In this document: piece by piece, positions 26,981 to 36,343 of the stretch
Position numbering within the stretch: position 1 is the stretch's first letter
Layout of the letters: each line of letters opens with the position of its first letter
Assembly (NCBI RefSeq): GCF_002210095.1
Contig: NZ_AQQR01000007.1
Location: 155,392-219,391, forward strand
Source of the DNA: Marinibacterium profundimaris
Lineage (GTDB): Bacteria; Pseudomonadota; Alphaproteobacteria; Rhodobacterales; Rhodobacteraceae
DNA: 64,000 nt
Reading direction: 5' to 3'
Made by a program: the position numbers and the translations under genes
The notes under the pieces: generated by a model
The model's database searches: none
Told to the model about the DNA's origin: nothing
What the model saw: only the letters and a program-made list of their open reading frames with translations

Positions 26981-28531
26981 TTGCTGAGACTTGGAATTGA
27001 CGTGGGCGGCACCAATACCGACGCGGTTGTGATGGACGGGGACAAGGTGCTCTCGGGCATCAAGGCGCCCACGTCCGAGGATGTGACCACCGGCGTGGTG
27101 GCCGCGCTTGAAGGCGCCATCGGGGCCGCCGGCATCGACCGGGCGAAGGTCGGCAACGTGATGATCGGCACCACCCATTTCACCAATGCGGTGATCGAAC
27201 GGCGCCACCTCAGCCAGGTCGCCGCAGTGCGCCTGGGCCTGCCTGCCACAGCCTGCCTGCCGCCCACCGTCGACTGGCCGGACGACCTGAAATACGTGGT
27301 CGACCGGCACGGGTACCTGGTGCACGGCGGCTATGAATTCGACGGCCGCGAGATTGCCCCGCTGGACGAGGCCGAGCTGGTCCGCATCGCCGGAGAGGTC
27401 CGCGAGAACGGACTGAAGGCGATTGCCGTCACCTGCGTCTTCGGCCCGATCAACGCCGCGATGGAAGACCGCGCCGCCGAGATCTTTGCCGAACATTGCC
27501 CGGGCGTGCCGGTGGTGAAATCGACCGAGATCGGTCGCATCGGCATCCTTGAACGGGAAAGCGCGGCGATCATGAACGCCTCGCTGCTGGAACTGGCCGA
27601 CAAGACGGTCACCGCCTTCGGCAAGGCGCTGGCCGATGCCGGGCTGACCTGCCCGTTCCACATCACCCAGAACGACGGCACTCTGATGGCCGCCGAAACG
27701 GTCAAGCGCTTCCCCGTTCTGACCTTTGCCTCTGGCCCCACGAATTCCATGCGCGGCGCGGCCTTCCTGACCGGCGTCAAGGAAGCCATCGTGGTTGACA
27801 TCGGTGGCACGACCACGGATGTGGGAGCCCTGCACCTTGGCTTCCCGCGGCAGGCGGCGACCGTCGTCGACGTGGGCGGGGTGCGCACGAACTTCCGTAT
27901 GCCCGATGTCTTCTCGATCGGCTTGGGCGGCGGCTCTCTCGTTGCAGAGAACGGCGCCAGGGTTGGACCCCAATCGGTCGGCTACCGCATCACGGAAGAA
28001 GCCCTCGTCTTCGGGGGCGACACGCTGACCACCACCGATATCGCGGTGGCCGGCGGCAAGGCGGCGGTGGGCGATGCGGGACGGGTTGGCACTTTGTCTC
28101 CGGATCTGGTCACCGCCGCATTGAACACCATCACCGACATGCTGGAAAACGCCGTCGAACGGTCGCGCGTGTCGCCCGATCCGATCCCGGTAATCGCCGT
28201 TGGCGGCGGCTCGATCCTGATGCCCGACACGCTGGGCGAGCTTGACGTGATCCGCCCCGAGAACTTTGCCGTGGCCAATGCCGTCGGCGCGGCCATCGCC
28301 CAGATCTCGGGCGAGGTGGACCGGGTCTTTGCCCTGGAAAACGGGCTGACGCGCGAGGATTGCCTGTCGCAGGCGCAAGAGGAAGCGACCGAGAACGCCG
28401 TCGCCGCGGGTGCGGCGAGGTCCACCATCCAGGTGATCGAACGCGAAGACGTGCCGCTGGCCTACCTGCCGGGCAATGCCACCCGCATCCACGTCAAGGT
28501 CGTGGGCGAAATGGGGGCCGCCCATGACTGA
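26981..28531 (+). CDS. Hydantoinase/oxoprolinase subunit A family protein
   Basis: A 516-residue member of the HyuA (N-methylhydantoinase A/5-oxoprolinase) family, which hydrolyses cyclic amides with ATP. The TTG at 26981 is chosen: it is preceded by AAAGGAGAG, and LRLGIDVGGTNTDAVVMDG begins the family's N-terminal ATP-binding fold directly. The second nucleotide motif is VVDIGGTTTDVGALHLGF near residue 272, and GLGGGSLVAENG follows. The protein is shorter than the about 680 residues of classical HyuA, as in the subgroup found with DUF917. No HyuB gene is present. It overlaps the next gene by 8 bases. The substrate is likely a hydantoin-like ring, by family and context. Confidence 0.88.
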   Translation: MLRLGIDVGGTNTDAVVMDGDKVLSGIKAPTSEDVTTGVVAALEGAIGAAGIDRAKVGNVMIGTTHFTNAVIERRHLSQVAAVRLGLPATACLPPTVDWPDDLKYVVDRHGYLVHGGYEFDGREIAPLDEAELVRIAGEVRENGLKAIAVTCVFGPINAAMEDRAAEIFAEHCPGVPVVKSTEIGRIGILERESAAIMNASLLELADKTVTAFGKALADAGLTCPFHITQNDGTLMAAETVKRFPVLTFASGPTNSMRGAAFLTGVKEAIVVDIGGTTTDVGALHLGFPRQAATVVDVGGVRTNFRMPDVFSIGLGGGSLVAENGARVGPQSVGYRITEEALVFGGDTLTTTDIAVAGGKAAVGDAGRVGTLSPDLVTAALNTITDMLENAVERSRVSPDPIPVIAVGGGSILMPDTLGELDVIRPENFAVANAVGAAIAQISGEVDRVFALENGLTREDCLSQAQEEATENAVAAGAARSTIQVIEREDVPLAYLPGNATRIHVKVVGEMGAAHD

Positions 28532-29648
28532 GGCGGCAAGCGTCAAGGACCTGGCCTATGATCCGGCCGACCTCTGGGTGCTGGACCACGAAGACCTGCG
28601 CGCGCTGGAAATCGGCGCGGGCATCCTGGGCACCGGCGGCGGGGGCAATCCCTATATCGGCCGCCTGCGCGCCGAACAGGCGATGCGCGACGGTTTCAAG
28701 CTGACCATCCTGCCGCACCAGAAGATCGCCGACGACGCGCTGTGCGTCTCGCTTGGCGGCATCGGCGCGCCGGTGGTCGGTGTCGAACGGATCCGCGAGG
28801 GCCGCGAGGGCCTGCGCTGTGTCCGCGTTCTGGAAGAACACCTGGGCGTGCGTGTCGATGCCGTGGCCTGCGAGGAAATCGGCGGATCGAACTCGATGGA
28901 GCCGCTGATGGTCGGGGCCTTCGCCGGCCTGCCGGTGATCGATTGCGACGGGATGGGGCGTGCCTTCCCGGAAATGCAGATGACCACCTATTCGATCTAC
29001 GGCCACCGCTCCACGCCCTCGGCCATGTGCGACGTGCACGGCAACGCGGTGCTGTTCCAGCACGCCGCCTCCGAGATCTGGCACGAACGCATGGCGCGCG
29101 CCTGCGTGGTGTCGCAGGGCGGGGCCTCGACGCTTGCCTCGGCCCCAATGCGCGGCGCCTTCGTCAAGCAGTTCGGCATTCCCGACAGCTATACCCAGGC
29201 CGTCAACCTCGGCCATGCCGTGCTGCGCGCGCAGAAGGCCCATGACGACCCGATCGCCGAAATCTGCCGGGTCGAGAAGGGCCGCAAGCTGTTCACCGGC
29301 AAGATCAGCGACCTGAAACGCCACCTGAAGGGCGGCTTCGTCCGGGGTGAGGTTCAGCTGTCGGGCATCGACACCCACACCGGCGAAAGCGGCTCGGTCC
29401 TGATCCAGAACGAGAACCTCGTCTTCTTCCACGACGGCGAGATGGAATGCTGCGTGCCCGACCTGATCCTCGTGCTCGACGTGGACACGGGCGAGGCGAT
29501 CACCACCGAGATGCTGCGCTATGGCCAGCGCGTGGCCATCGTGGCGCTGCCCTGCCACGACCTGCTGCGCTCGCCGCAGGCGCTGGAGGTGGTGGGGCCG
29601 AAGGCCTTCGGCCTCGATGTCACCTATACGCCGCTGAAGGGGGTCTGA
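28524..29648 (+). CDS. DUF917 (S-Me-THD family) protein, first copy
   Basis: A 374-residue cytoplasmic protein of the DUF917 family, now named S-Me-THD (S-methyl thiohydantoin desulfurase) in Pfam. Family motifs include LGTGGGGNPYIGRL at about 33-46, ADDALCVSLGGIGAPVVGVER, EEIGGSNSMEPLMVGAFAGLPVIDCDGMGRAFPEMQM and RYGQRVAIVALP near the end. The start ATG 28524 lies inside the end of the hydantoinase gene, suggesting translational coupling. A paralogue follows immediately. Enzymatic activity on thiohydantoin or hydantoin derivatives is the family expectation but is not provable here. Confidence 0.88.
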   Translation: MTEAASVKDLAYDPADLWVLDHEDLRALEIGAGILGTGGGGNPYIGRLRAEQAMRDGFKLTILPHQKIADDALCVSLGGIGAPVVGVERIREGREGLRCVRVLEEHLGVRVDAVACEEIGGSNSMEPLMVGAFAGLPVIDCDGMGRAFPEMQMTTYSIYGHRSTPSAMCDVHGNAVLFQHAASEIWHERMARACVVSQGGASTLASAPMRGAFVKQFGIPDSYTQAVNLGHAVLRAQKAHDDPIAEICRVEKGRKLFTGKISDLKRHLKGGFVRGEVQLSGIDTHTGESGSVLIQNENLVFFHDGEMECCVPDLILVLDVDTGEAITTEMLRYGQRVAIVALPCHDLLRSPQALEVVGPKAFGLDVTYTPLKGV

Positions 29649-29651
29649 GCC

Positions 29652-30728
29652 ATGGGATACACCGTAACAGCCGAGGATCTCGACGCGATCGCGCTTGGCG
29701 GCGCCTTTCTTGGCACCGGCGGGGGCGGGGACCCTTACATCGGCAAGCTGATGGCCCGCAATGCGCTGGCCGAACACGGGCCGGTCCAGGTGATCGACGC
29801 CGACGAGGTCGCGGACGACGCGCTTTGCGTGCCGGTCTTCATGATGGGCGCGCCCACCGTGATGGTCGAAAAACTGCCCTCGGGCGAAGAGATCCTGAAG
29901 GCCCTGGCCGAGCTGGAACGCTTCCTCGGCCAGAAGGCGCAAGCCCTGATCTGTGTCGAGGCCGGGGGGCTGAATTCCACCATTCCCTATGCCGTGGCGG
30001 CCATCACCGGCCTGCCGCTGATCGACGGCGACGGCATGGGCCGCGCCTTCCCCGAACTGCAGATGGTCAGCTTCACGATGCACGACATCGCCGCCACGCC
30101 GCTGGCGCTGGCCGATGACAAGGGGAATTCGACGCTGTTTTCCACCATCGACAACGCCTGGACCGAGCGGCTCGCCCGCGCGGTGACGGTGCAGATGGGA
30201 GGCGCCGCGCTGGTCGCGGCCTACCCGATGTCGGGGGCGCAGATGAAGACGTCGATCCTGCGGGGCACCATGTCGCTGATCCGCGAGATCGGGCAGACGA
30301 TCCTGGCCTCGCGCGCGAAGTCCGAACATCCCGGCCCGGCCTTGCGGAAGAACCTGAACGGCACACACCTGTTCACCGGCCGCGTCGTCGATGTCGAACG
30401 GGCCACCACCGGGGGCTTTGCCCGTGGTACGGTGAAGGTGCGCGGCGTGGACGACTTCCAGGGGCAAGAGATGATCGTCCGCTTCCAGAACGAGTTTCTC
30501 ATCGCCGAGACCGCCGGTGGAGAGGTGCTCTGTTCCACCCCCGACCTGATCTGCGCGCTGGACGCGGACATGGGGATGCCGGTGACGACCGAACAGCTGC
30601 GCTACGGGCTGATGATCGAGCTGACCGGCGTGCCTTCGGATCCGCAATGGCGCACCCCCGCGGGCATCGCGCTCGCCGGTCCGGGGTACTTTGGCTATGA
30701 CCACGAGTTTCGCCCGCTGGGAGGGTGA
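29652..30728 (+). CDS. DUF917 (S-Me-THD family) protein, second copy
   Basis: A 358-residue paralogue of the preceding protein, starting 3 bases after it. Shared motifs are LGTGGGGDPYIGKLMA, ADDALCVPVFMMGAPTVMVEK, EAGGLNSTIPYAVAAITGLPLIDGDGMGRAFPELQM and RYGLMIELTGVP. The glutamate of the EEIGGSNS motif in the first copy is retained as EAGGLNS. Two different DUF917 proteins in tandem may form a heteromer, or one may be catalytic and one structural. It is followed by 117 bases, including a run of ten C residues near 30741, before the binding-protein gene. Confidence 0.88.
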   Translation: MGYTVTAEDLDAIALGGAFLGTGGGGDPYIGKLMARNALAEHGPVQVIDADEVADDALCVPVFMMGAPTVMVEKLPSGEEILKALAELERFLGQKAQALICVEAGGLNSTIPYAVAAITGLPLIDGDGMGRAFPELQMVSFTMHDIAATPLALADDKGNSTLFSTIDNAWTERLARAVTVQMGGAALVAAYPMSGAQMKTSILRGTMSLIREIGQTILASRAKSEHPGPALRKNLNGTHLFTGRVVDVERATTGGFARGTVKVRGVDDFQGQEMIVRFQNEFLIAETAGGEVLCSTPDLICALDADMGMPVTTEQLRYGLMIELTGVPSDPQWRTPAGIALAGPGYFGYDHEFRPLGG

Positions 30729-30845
30729 AGGCACAAGTTTCCCCCCCCCGGGGCGAGTACGAGTTTCATCCGCGAGGCGGGTGAGGGGCACACAGTCCCA
30801 TTCGGAAACAAAGGCAAAAACAACGGCAACACAACAGGGATAAAG

Positions 30846-32402
30846 ATGACACTCACCAAACGCACATTGGCGGCGCTGGCCGCCACCACGATGATGACCA
30901 TGCCGGCGCTGGCGCAGGTTTCGATCACCGTGAACGCCACCCAGGTCTTCGGCACGGTCGATCCGGCCAAGATCAACGACTACACGGAATACATGGGCGC
31001 GGTGAACCTCTACGACGGGCTCACCACGCTCGACACTGACGGCGCGATCGTGCCGCAGCTGGCCGACAGCTGGGAGGTCTCGGACGACAACCTGACCTAC
31101 ACCTTCACCCTGAAGGACGGCGCGACGTTCCAGGACGGCTCCCCGGTCGAGGCCTCGGACGTGGTCTATTCCGTCAAGCGGCTTCTGGCGCTGAACGAAG
31201 GGCCGTCGTACCTGTTCACCGGGCTGGTGGACCCCGAGGCGATCGAGGCGGTGGATGCCAGGACCGTCAAGATCGGCCTGACCAAGGTCTTCGCCCCTTT
31301 CATCACCACCACGCCCCTGCTGCTGGTCCTGAACGAAGAGGCGGTGAAGGCCGCCTCGGACGAGGAATGGGCCGAGGATGCCGTGGGCGAGGCCAGCTTC
31401 GGCGCCGGGCCCTACGGTCTTGCCAGCTGGAACCGCGGGTCCGAACTGGTGATGGAGCGCTACGACGAGTACCACGCCGGCTGGGACAAGGGCACGCCGA
31501 TCGACACGATCCGCTTTGTGATCACAAACGACGAGGCCACGGTCAAGGCGCTCGCCAGCTCGGGCGAACTGGCCTTCTCGGCCTCGGCCCATGCGAACGA
31601 AACCTTCGAGACCATCGGCGCGCTCGACGGCTACCGGGTGGAGGAGATCCCCACCGCCACAGGTTTCTACATCAAGATGAACACCAAGGTCGCGCCGACC
31701 GATGACGTGCATGTGCGCCGCGCGATCCAGTATGCCACCGATTACGACACGATCCAGTCGGTGATCTACCCCGGCGCTCCGATGAACGGCCCGCTCGCCC
31801 CGGCCTTCGCCGATGCCTACAACGAAGACCTTCCGGCGCCGGAATACAACCTGGAGAAGGCGGCCGAAGAGCTGGCCAAGTCCAAATACGCCGGCGAGGA
31901 TCTGACGATCAGCCACACCTACGTGGCGGGCCTGTCGTTCGAAGAGGACATCGCCCTGCTGATGCAGGCCAACCTCGAGGCGATCGGCATCACGCTGGAC
32001 CTGAAACCGGAACCCTGGAACCGCATCACCGAGCTTGCCGGCGCGCCCGAGACCACCCCGGCCACGACGCAGGTCTTCAACGGCCCGTCCTACCCTTCGC
32101 CGGATTCGGTGTTCTACGTGCAGTACCATTCCGATTCCGCCGGCACCTGGGCCTCGATGGAATGGCAGCAGGATCCCGAGATCGACGGGCTGATCGACGC
32201 AAGCCGCGCGACCACCGACGTGGCCGAGCAGAACGTGATCTACAAGGAGATCCAGGCGAAGCTGCATGAAAGCGCCTCCGACGTTTACATGCTGGTCCAG
32301 CAGAAGCGCCACGCCATGAGCGAGTGCCTGCAGGGCTACGGCTTCAAGCCGATGATGAGCTGGGATTACGACTTTTCCACCATGTACTGGACCTGCGAGT
32401 AA
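30846..32402 (+). CDS. ABC transporter substrate-binding protein, family 5
   Basis: A 518-residue periplasmic binding protein with signal peptide MTLTKRTLAALAATTMMTMPALA. It has the usual family-5 core: VSDDNLTYTFTLKDGATFQDG, ASDVVYSVKRLLALN, and DDVHVRRAIQYATDYDTI near the lobe-II hinge. It closes the operon that starts at 23368, so it serves the permeases and ATPase encoded there. A GC-rich hairpin with a short T-run follows 26 bases downstream. Putting the binding protein last, after the enzymes, is unusual; it is normally first. Confidence 0.94.
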   Translation: MTLTKRTLAALAATTMMTMPALAQVSITVNATQVFGTVDPAKINDYTEYMGAVNLYDGLTTLDTDGAIVPQLADSWEVSDDNLTYTFTLKDGATFQDGSPVEASDVVYSVKRLLALNEGPSYLFTGLVDPEAIEAVDARTVKIGLTKVFAPFITTTPLLLVLNEEAVKAASDEEWAEDAVGEASFGAGPYGLASWNRGSELVMERYDEYHAGWDKGTPIDTIRFVITNDEATVKALASSGELAFSASAHANETFETIGALDGYRVEEIPTATGFYIKMNTKVAPTDDVHVRRAIQYATDYDTIQSVIYPGAPMNGPLAPAFADAYNEDLPAPEYNLEKAAEELAKSKYAGEDLTISHTYVAGLSFEEDIALLMQANLEAIGITLDLKPEPWNRITELAGAPETTPATTQVFNGPSYPSPDSVFYVQYHSDSAGTWASMEWQQDPEIDGLIDASRATTDVAEQNVIYKEIQAKLHESASDVYMLVQQKRHAMSECLQGYGFKPMMSWDYDFSTMYWTCE

Positions 32403-32427
32403 CCTCGCCTCACCGTCCCGTATCGCG

Positions 32428-32456
32428 CCGCCCGGTCCCCTCGGTCCGGGCGGTTT
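32428..32456 (+). terminator. Rho-independent-like terminator of the ABC/hydantoinase operon
   Basis: Perfect 8-bp GC stem (32428-32435 with 32446-32453), 10-base loop, followed by TTT. It lies 26 bases after the stop of the binding-protein gene and before the TRAP operon. Confidence 0.7.
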
Positions 32457-32609
32457 CCGTTCGTGGACAGGCCCGCTTCGGGGCGCGCGCTGCCCCGCGC
32501 TTGAAAATTCCGTCGCTTTCCCAGCCGGGTAACGGTTGCGTGACCGGTCTCTTCCGTTAATCTGCACCGGCCCGCCAGACGACCGGCCGGGCACATGGGA
32601 GGAGACAAC

Positions 32610-33587
32610 ATGAAAACACTTCTGCTCGGCGCCGCTCTCGGCGCCCTGATCGCGGGCGCGTCGGCGGCCCAGGAAAAGATGCGCATCTCGCTGCAGCTGC
32701 CGCTGACCAGCCACCTGGGCGAGAACCTGTCGCTGTTCGAGAAAGAGGTCGAGGACCGCACAGGCGGCGCCATCGATGTCGAGATCTACGACAGCGCCAC
32801 GCTTTACAAGGACAAGGAAGTGCCCGCCGCCGTGGGCTCGGGCGCGATCGAGGCCGGGGTTGCCTCGCTGACCCGCTACGTGGGCGACGCGCCGGTGGTC
32901 GATGTCTTCTACATGCCGTTCCTGTTCAACACCGAAGACAAGGTTCGCGCCGCCGTCTCCGAAGGCAACACCGTGCGCGAGACGATCGAGGAGGCCGTGG
33001 CCGAGACCGGCGGCCAGATCCTCTACTGGCAGGCCTATGGCGGCGCGATCCTGCTGTCGCAGGGCGATCCGATCAGGCGGCCCGAGGACCTGGAAGGCAA
33101 GAAGGTCCGCGTCTTCGGCAAGACGCTGGGCGATTTCGTGACCGCCGCCGGTGGCGCGCCGACGCTGATCTCGGGATCGGAGCAGTACCTGGCCTACCAG
33201 CGCGGCACCGTCGACGTGGGCATGACCGGCGTCTCGGGCGTGAAATCCCGCAAGCTGTGGGAGGTGATGGACACGATCACCGTGACGAACCATGCCGATA
33301 TCGAATTCGTCGTGGTGGTGAACACCGAATGGTGGAACGGCCTGTCCGAGGAAATCCGCACCCAGATCTCCGAAGCCGCCGCCGTGGCGCAGGAAGACGT
33401 GCGCGATCGCATGTCCCAGATCGAAGCCGAGGCCTATGCCGCCGCCGAGGAGAACGGCATGACCATCGTCGAACTTTCGGACGAGGATCTGGCCGCCTGG
33501 GCCGAGGTGGTGCAGCCGGTCTATGACAATTACGTCGCCGCGACCGGCGATGCGGGGCAGAAGATCCTCGACAGCGTCGCCGACTGA
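32610..33587 (+). CDS. dctP: TRAP transporter substrate-binding protein DctP
   Basis: A 325-residue periplasmic protein. The start is ATG 32610, preceded by GGGAGGAGA, giving signal peptide MKTLLLGAALGALIAGASAAQ. DctP-family features include HLGENLSLFEKEVEDRTGG, the linker KKVRVFGKTLGDFVTAAGG, and the key ligand region (residues about 150-185) where a conserved Arg normally binds the substrate carboxylate. It is followed by a 12-bp hairpin, then dctQ and dctM. The ligand is likely a small organic acid, judged from the isocitrate-lyase-family enzyme at the operon's end. Confidence 0.94.
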   Translation: MKTLLLGAALGALIAGASAAQEKMRISLQLPLTSHLGENLSLFEKEVEDRTGGAIDVEIYDSATLYKDKEVPAAVGSGAIEAGVASLTRYVGDAPVVDVFYMPFLFNTEDKVRAAVSEGNTVRETIEEAVAETGGQILYWQAYGGAILLSQGDPIRRPEDLEGKKVRVFGKTLGDFVTAAGGAPTLISGSEQYLAYQRGTVDVGMTGVSGVKSRKLWEVMDTITVTNHADIEFVVVVNTEWWNGLSEEIRTQISEAAAVAQEDVRDRMSQIEAEAYAAAEENGMTIVELSDEDLAAWAEVVQPVYDNYVAATGDAGQKILDSVAD

Positions 33588-33593
33588 TCCGTC

Positions 33594-33622
33594 CCGGCGG
33601 GCGGCCGCGCGCCGCCCGCCGG
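33594..33622 (+). promoter_or_regulatory. 12-bp perfect hairpin between dctP and dctQ
   Basis: Arms 33594-33605 and 33611-33622 pair perfectly around 5 bases, starting 6 bases after the dctP stop. There is no T-run. Likely stabilises the dctP message or attenuates read-through, giving more binding protein than membrane subunit. Confidence 0.7.
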
Positions 33623-33688
33623 ACAGACGCCAGATCCGGGCCCGGACCACAGGCCCGGACACACGGGGCGGACACACGGGGCCATTCC

Positions 33689-34186
33689 ATGCATGTGATC
33701 ACACGACTCTCCCGGCTTGCCGGAGCGATCGGCGCCGTGCTTCTTGCGGCGACCGGCGCGATGCTGACCTACGAGGTCATCGCGCGCTATTTCTTCATCA
33801 AGCCCACGATCTGGGCCGCCGAGCTGAGCCAGCTCTGCCTGATCTGGGGCTGCCTGCTGGCCATGGGCTGGGTGCTGGCGCAGCGCCACCACATCACCGT
33901 CAACGCGGTGACCGGCCTGTTCCCGCGCAAGATCCAGAGGCTCTGCGTCGCCTTCGCGCTGCTCTTCATCCTGGGCTTCTCGCTGATCGTGATGCGCTGG
34001 GGCTGGGATATCTTTCATGAAAGCTGGGTGCGCGGGCGCACCACCGGCTCGCTGCTGGACCTGCCTGCGTGGGTGGCCGAACTGTCGGTGCCGGTGGGCT
34101 TTGCGCTGCTGTCGCTGCAGGCGGTGGCCGAGCTGGTGGCGCTGCGCGGCACCACCACGATCACCCTGGGGAGCAGCCACGAATGA
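33689..34186 (+). CDS. dctQ: TRAP transporter small membrane subunit DctQ
   Basis: A 165-residue inner-membrane protein with the four helices typical of DctQ (about 10-30, 45-67, 85-107 and 128-150). It contains EVIARYFFIKPTIWAAELSQ and the charged inter-helix stretch RHHITVNAVT. It couples the binding protein to DctM. Its TGA stop overlaps the dctM start (ATGA), indicating translational coupling. Confidence 0.93.
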   Translation: MHVITRLSRLAGAIGAVLLAATGAMLTYEVIARYFFIKPTIWAAELSQLCLIWGCLLAMGWVLAQRHHITVNAVTGLFPRKIQRLCVAFALLFILGFSLIVMRWGWDIFHESWVRGRTTGSLLDLPAWVAELSVPVGFALLSLQAVAELVALRGTTTITLGSSHE

Positions 34187-35457
34187 CCGTCATCCTGATC
34201 CTGGTGGCACTGTTCGGCCTTCTGCTGCTGGGCGTGCCGGTGGCCTTTGCGCTTGGCGGGCTGGGCCTTGGCATGCTGATGCTGGGGGGCTTTTCGCCGC
34301 TGATGGCGCCGCAGGCGATCCTGTCGACGCTGGACGGTTTCATCCTGCTGGCGGTGCCGCTGTTCCTCTTGATGTCCAACGTGCTGCTGAAGGGCGGTGT
34401 GGGCCGCGACCTCTTTGCCGCGGTGCAGGCCTGGGTCGGGCACTGGCCCGGCGGGCTGGCGGTGGCGACGATCCTCAGCTGCGCGCTTTTCGCGGCAATC
34501 TCCGGCTCTTCGGTGGCCACCGCCGCCACCATCGGCACCGTGGCCATCCCCGAGATGATCGGGCGCGGCTACGACCGCCGCTTTGTCTATGGGCTGCTGG
34601 CCGCCGGCGGCACGCTGGGCATCCTGATCCCGCCGTCGATCCCGATGATCGTCTATGGCTTCGTCACCGAACAATCGGTCATCGCGCTGTTTCTCGGCGG
34701 ACTGGCCCCGGGCGCGGTGCTGATCGTGCTCTTCGTGGTCTTCGCCATGCTGTTCAGCCGGTTCTCGCAGGCCTATACGCCCACACCGGCTGCCACCTGG
34801 CCCGAGCGGATGGCCGCCACGCGCCGCGCGCTGCCCTCGGTGGCGCTGGCGCTGCTGGTGATCGTGGGGCTTTATTCCGGCGCCTTCACACCGACCGAGG
34901 GCGCGGCGGTGGGCTTTGCCGCCGCGCTGGCGATCACCGCCTTCTGGCTTCGCTCGCTCAGCTGGGCCGATTTCCGGGCCGCGATCCGCGAAAGCGCGCT
35001 GACCACGGTGGCGATCCTGCTGATCATCGCCGGCGCCAAGGTCTTCGGGAAGGCCATCGCGCTCTACCGGATCCCGCAGGATGTCTCGGCCTTCATCGCG
35101 CAGAATTTCGAAGGGCCGCTGGCCTTCATCGTGGCGGTGTCGGTGGTGCTGATCCTGATGGGGCTGGTTTTCGAGGCGCTGTCGATGATCCTGATCATGA
35201 CGCCCGTGCTGCTGCCCTCGGCCATGGGGTTGGGCTTTGACCCGGTCTGGTTCGGCATCTACATGGTCATCATGGTCGAGATCGCCCTCATCACGCCGCC
35301 CGTCGGCCTGAACCTCTATGTCATCCAGTCCGTTGCGAAGACCTCGCTGGGGCAGGTGGCGCGGGGGGTCTGGCCGTTCCTCGTGCTGATGTTGGTGACG
35401 GTCGTGGCGCTCTACATCGTGCCGGATCTCGCGCTCTACATTCCCTTCAAATGGTGA
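34183..35457 (+). CDS. dctM: TRAP transporter large permease DctM
   Basis: A 424-residue inner-membrane protein that carries the Na+-driven transport path. Start is the ATG overlapping the dctQ stop. About 12 hydrophobic segments are visible. Signature motifs include ISGSSVATAATIG near residue 106, GGTLGILIPPSIPMIVYG and PVGLNLYVIQSVAKTSLGQ. The length is normal. It is followed 5 bases later by the isocitrate lyase/PEP mutase-family gene. Confidence 0.95.
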   Translation: MTVILILVALFGLLLLGVPVAFALGGLGLGMLMLGGFSPLMAPQAILSTLDGFILLAVPLFLLMSNVLLKGGVGRDLFAAVQAWVGHWPGGLAVATILSCALFAAISGSSVATAATIGTVAIPEMIGRGYDRRFVYGLLAAGGTLGILIPPSIPMIVYGFVTEQSVIALFLGGLAPGAVLIVLFVVFAMLFSRFSQAYTPTPAATWPERMAATRRALPSVALALLVIVGLYSGAFTPTEGAAVGFAAALAITAFWLRSLSWADFRAAIRESALTTVAILLIIAGAKVFGKAIALYRIPQDVSAFIAQNFEGPLAFIVAVSVVLILMGLVFEALSMILIMTPVLLPSAMGLGFDPVWFGIYMVIMVEIALITPPVGLNLYVIQSVAKTSLGQVARGVWPFLVLMLVTVVALYIVPDLALYIPFKW

Positions 35458-35462
35458 GACCT

Positions 35463-36335
35463 ATGAATGCTGCCGCCACCCTCCGCGCCCTTCTGGCGCA
35501 GGACACCTGCCACACCATGCCCTGCTGTTTCGACGCACTGTCGGCCAGGCTGATCCAGCAGGAGGGCTATCCGCTGACCTTCATGTCGGGCTTCGCCGCC
35601 TCCGCCTCGCGGATCGGGGCGCCGGATCTGGGGCTGATGAGCTATGGCGAGGTGCTGGACCAGGCGCGCAACATCGCGGATGCCATCGACATCCCGCTGA
35701 TCGGCGACGGCGACACCGGCTATGGCAACGCGATGAACGTGCGCCGGACGGTGGCGGGCTTTGCCAAGGCGGGCTGTGCATCGGTCATGATCGAGGACCA
35801 GCTGGCGCCGAAACGCTGCGGCCATACGCCGGGCAAGGCGGTGGTGGCGCGCGAGGAGGCCTTCGACCGGATCCGCGCGGCGGTGGACGAACGCGCGCGG
35901 CTGCGCGACCAGGGCGGCGATATCCTGATCCTCGCGCGCACGGATGCGCGCCATGAACACGGGCTGGACGAGGCGATTGCCCGGGCCGCCGAATTCGCGC
36001 GGCTGGGGGCGGATATCCTGTTTGTCGAAGCGCCCAAGAACGTGGAGGAGATGACCCGCATCTGCGCCGAACTGCCGGGGACGAAGATGGCCAATATCGT
36101 CGAAGGCGGCGAGACGCCGGACCTGACCAATGCCGAATTGCACGAGATCGGCTATGGGATCGCCGCCTATCCGCTGTCGCTGATGGCGGCGGCGATGCAG
36201 GCCATGGTCACCAGCCTGCGCGCGATGAAACAGGACCAGCGGCCGCGGCAGATGGATTTCGTGGAACTGCGCCAGCGCATCGGTTTCGACGAGTACTACA
36301 AGGCCTCGGAAACCTACGCCTCGTCCAAACGCTAG
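35463..36335 (+). CDS. Isocitrate lyase/PEP mutase-family C-C lyase
   Basis: A 290-residue cytoplasmic enzyme. The start is ATG 35463, because the upstream in-frame ATG overlaps dctM. Active-site motifs are intact: MSGFAASAS, GDGDTGYGN (Mg-binding), EDQLAPKRCGH (family signature with catalytic Cys) and ILARTDAR. The family includes 2-methylisocitrate lyase, oxaloacetate decarboxylase and 2,3-dimethylmalate lyase; this protein has the short length of those rather than of isocitrate lyase proper. Its position at the end of the TRAP operon suggests it cleaves or decarboxylates the imported acid. The exact substrate is undetermined. Confidence 0.88.
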   Translation: MNAAATLRALLAQDTCHTMPCCFDALSARLIQQEGYPLTFMSGFAASASRIGAPDLGLMSYGEVLDQARNIADAIDIPLIGDGDTGYGNAMNVRRTVAGFAKAGCASVMIEDQLAPKRCGHTPGKAVVAREEAFDRIRAAVDERARLRDQGGDILILARTDARHEHGLDEAIARAAEFARLGADILFVEAPKNVEEMTRICAELPGTKMANIVEGGETPDLTNAELHEIGYGIAAYPLSLMAAAMQAMVTSLRAMKQDQRPRQMDFVELRQRIGFDEYYKASETYASSKR

Positions 36336-36343
36336 GGGCCGGG

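Noticed and set aside
30738..30755. Run of ten C residues before the binding-protein gene, considered a phase-variable tract
   Set aside because: It lies outside the coding region and away from a recognisable promoter, so slippage has no clear effect.
28494..33677. Minus-strand open frame of about 1,700 codons across several genes
   Set aside because: It is antisense to six well-supported genes (DUF917 proteins, binding proteins). Its composition is Arg/His/Gly/Asp-rich without domains, the known shadow effect in very GC-rich DNA.
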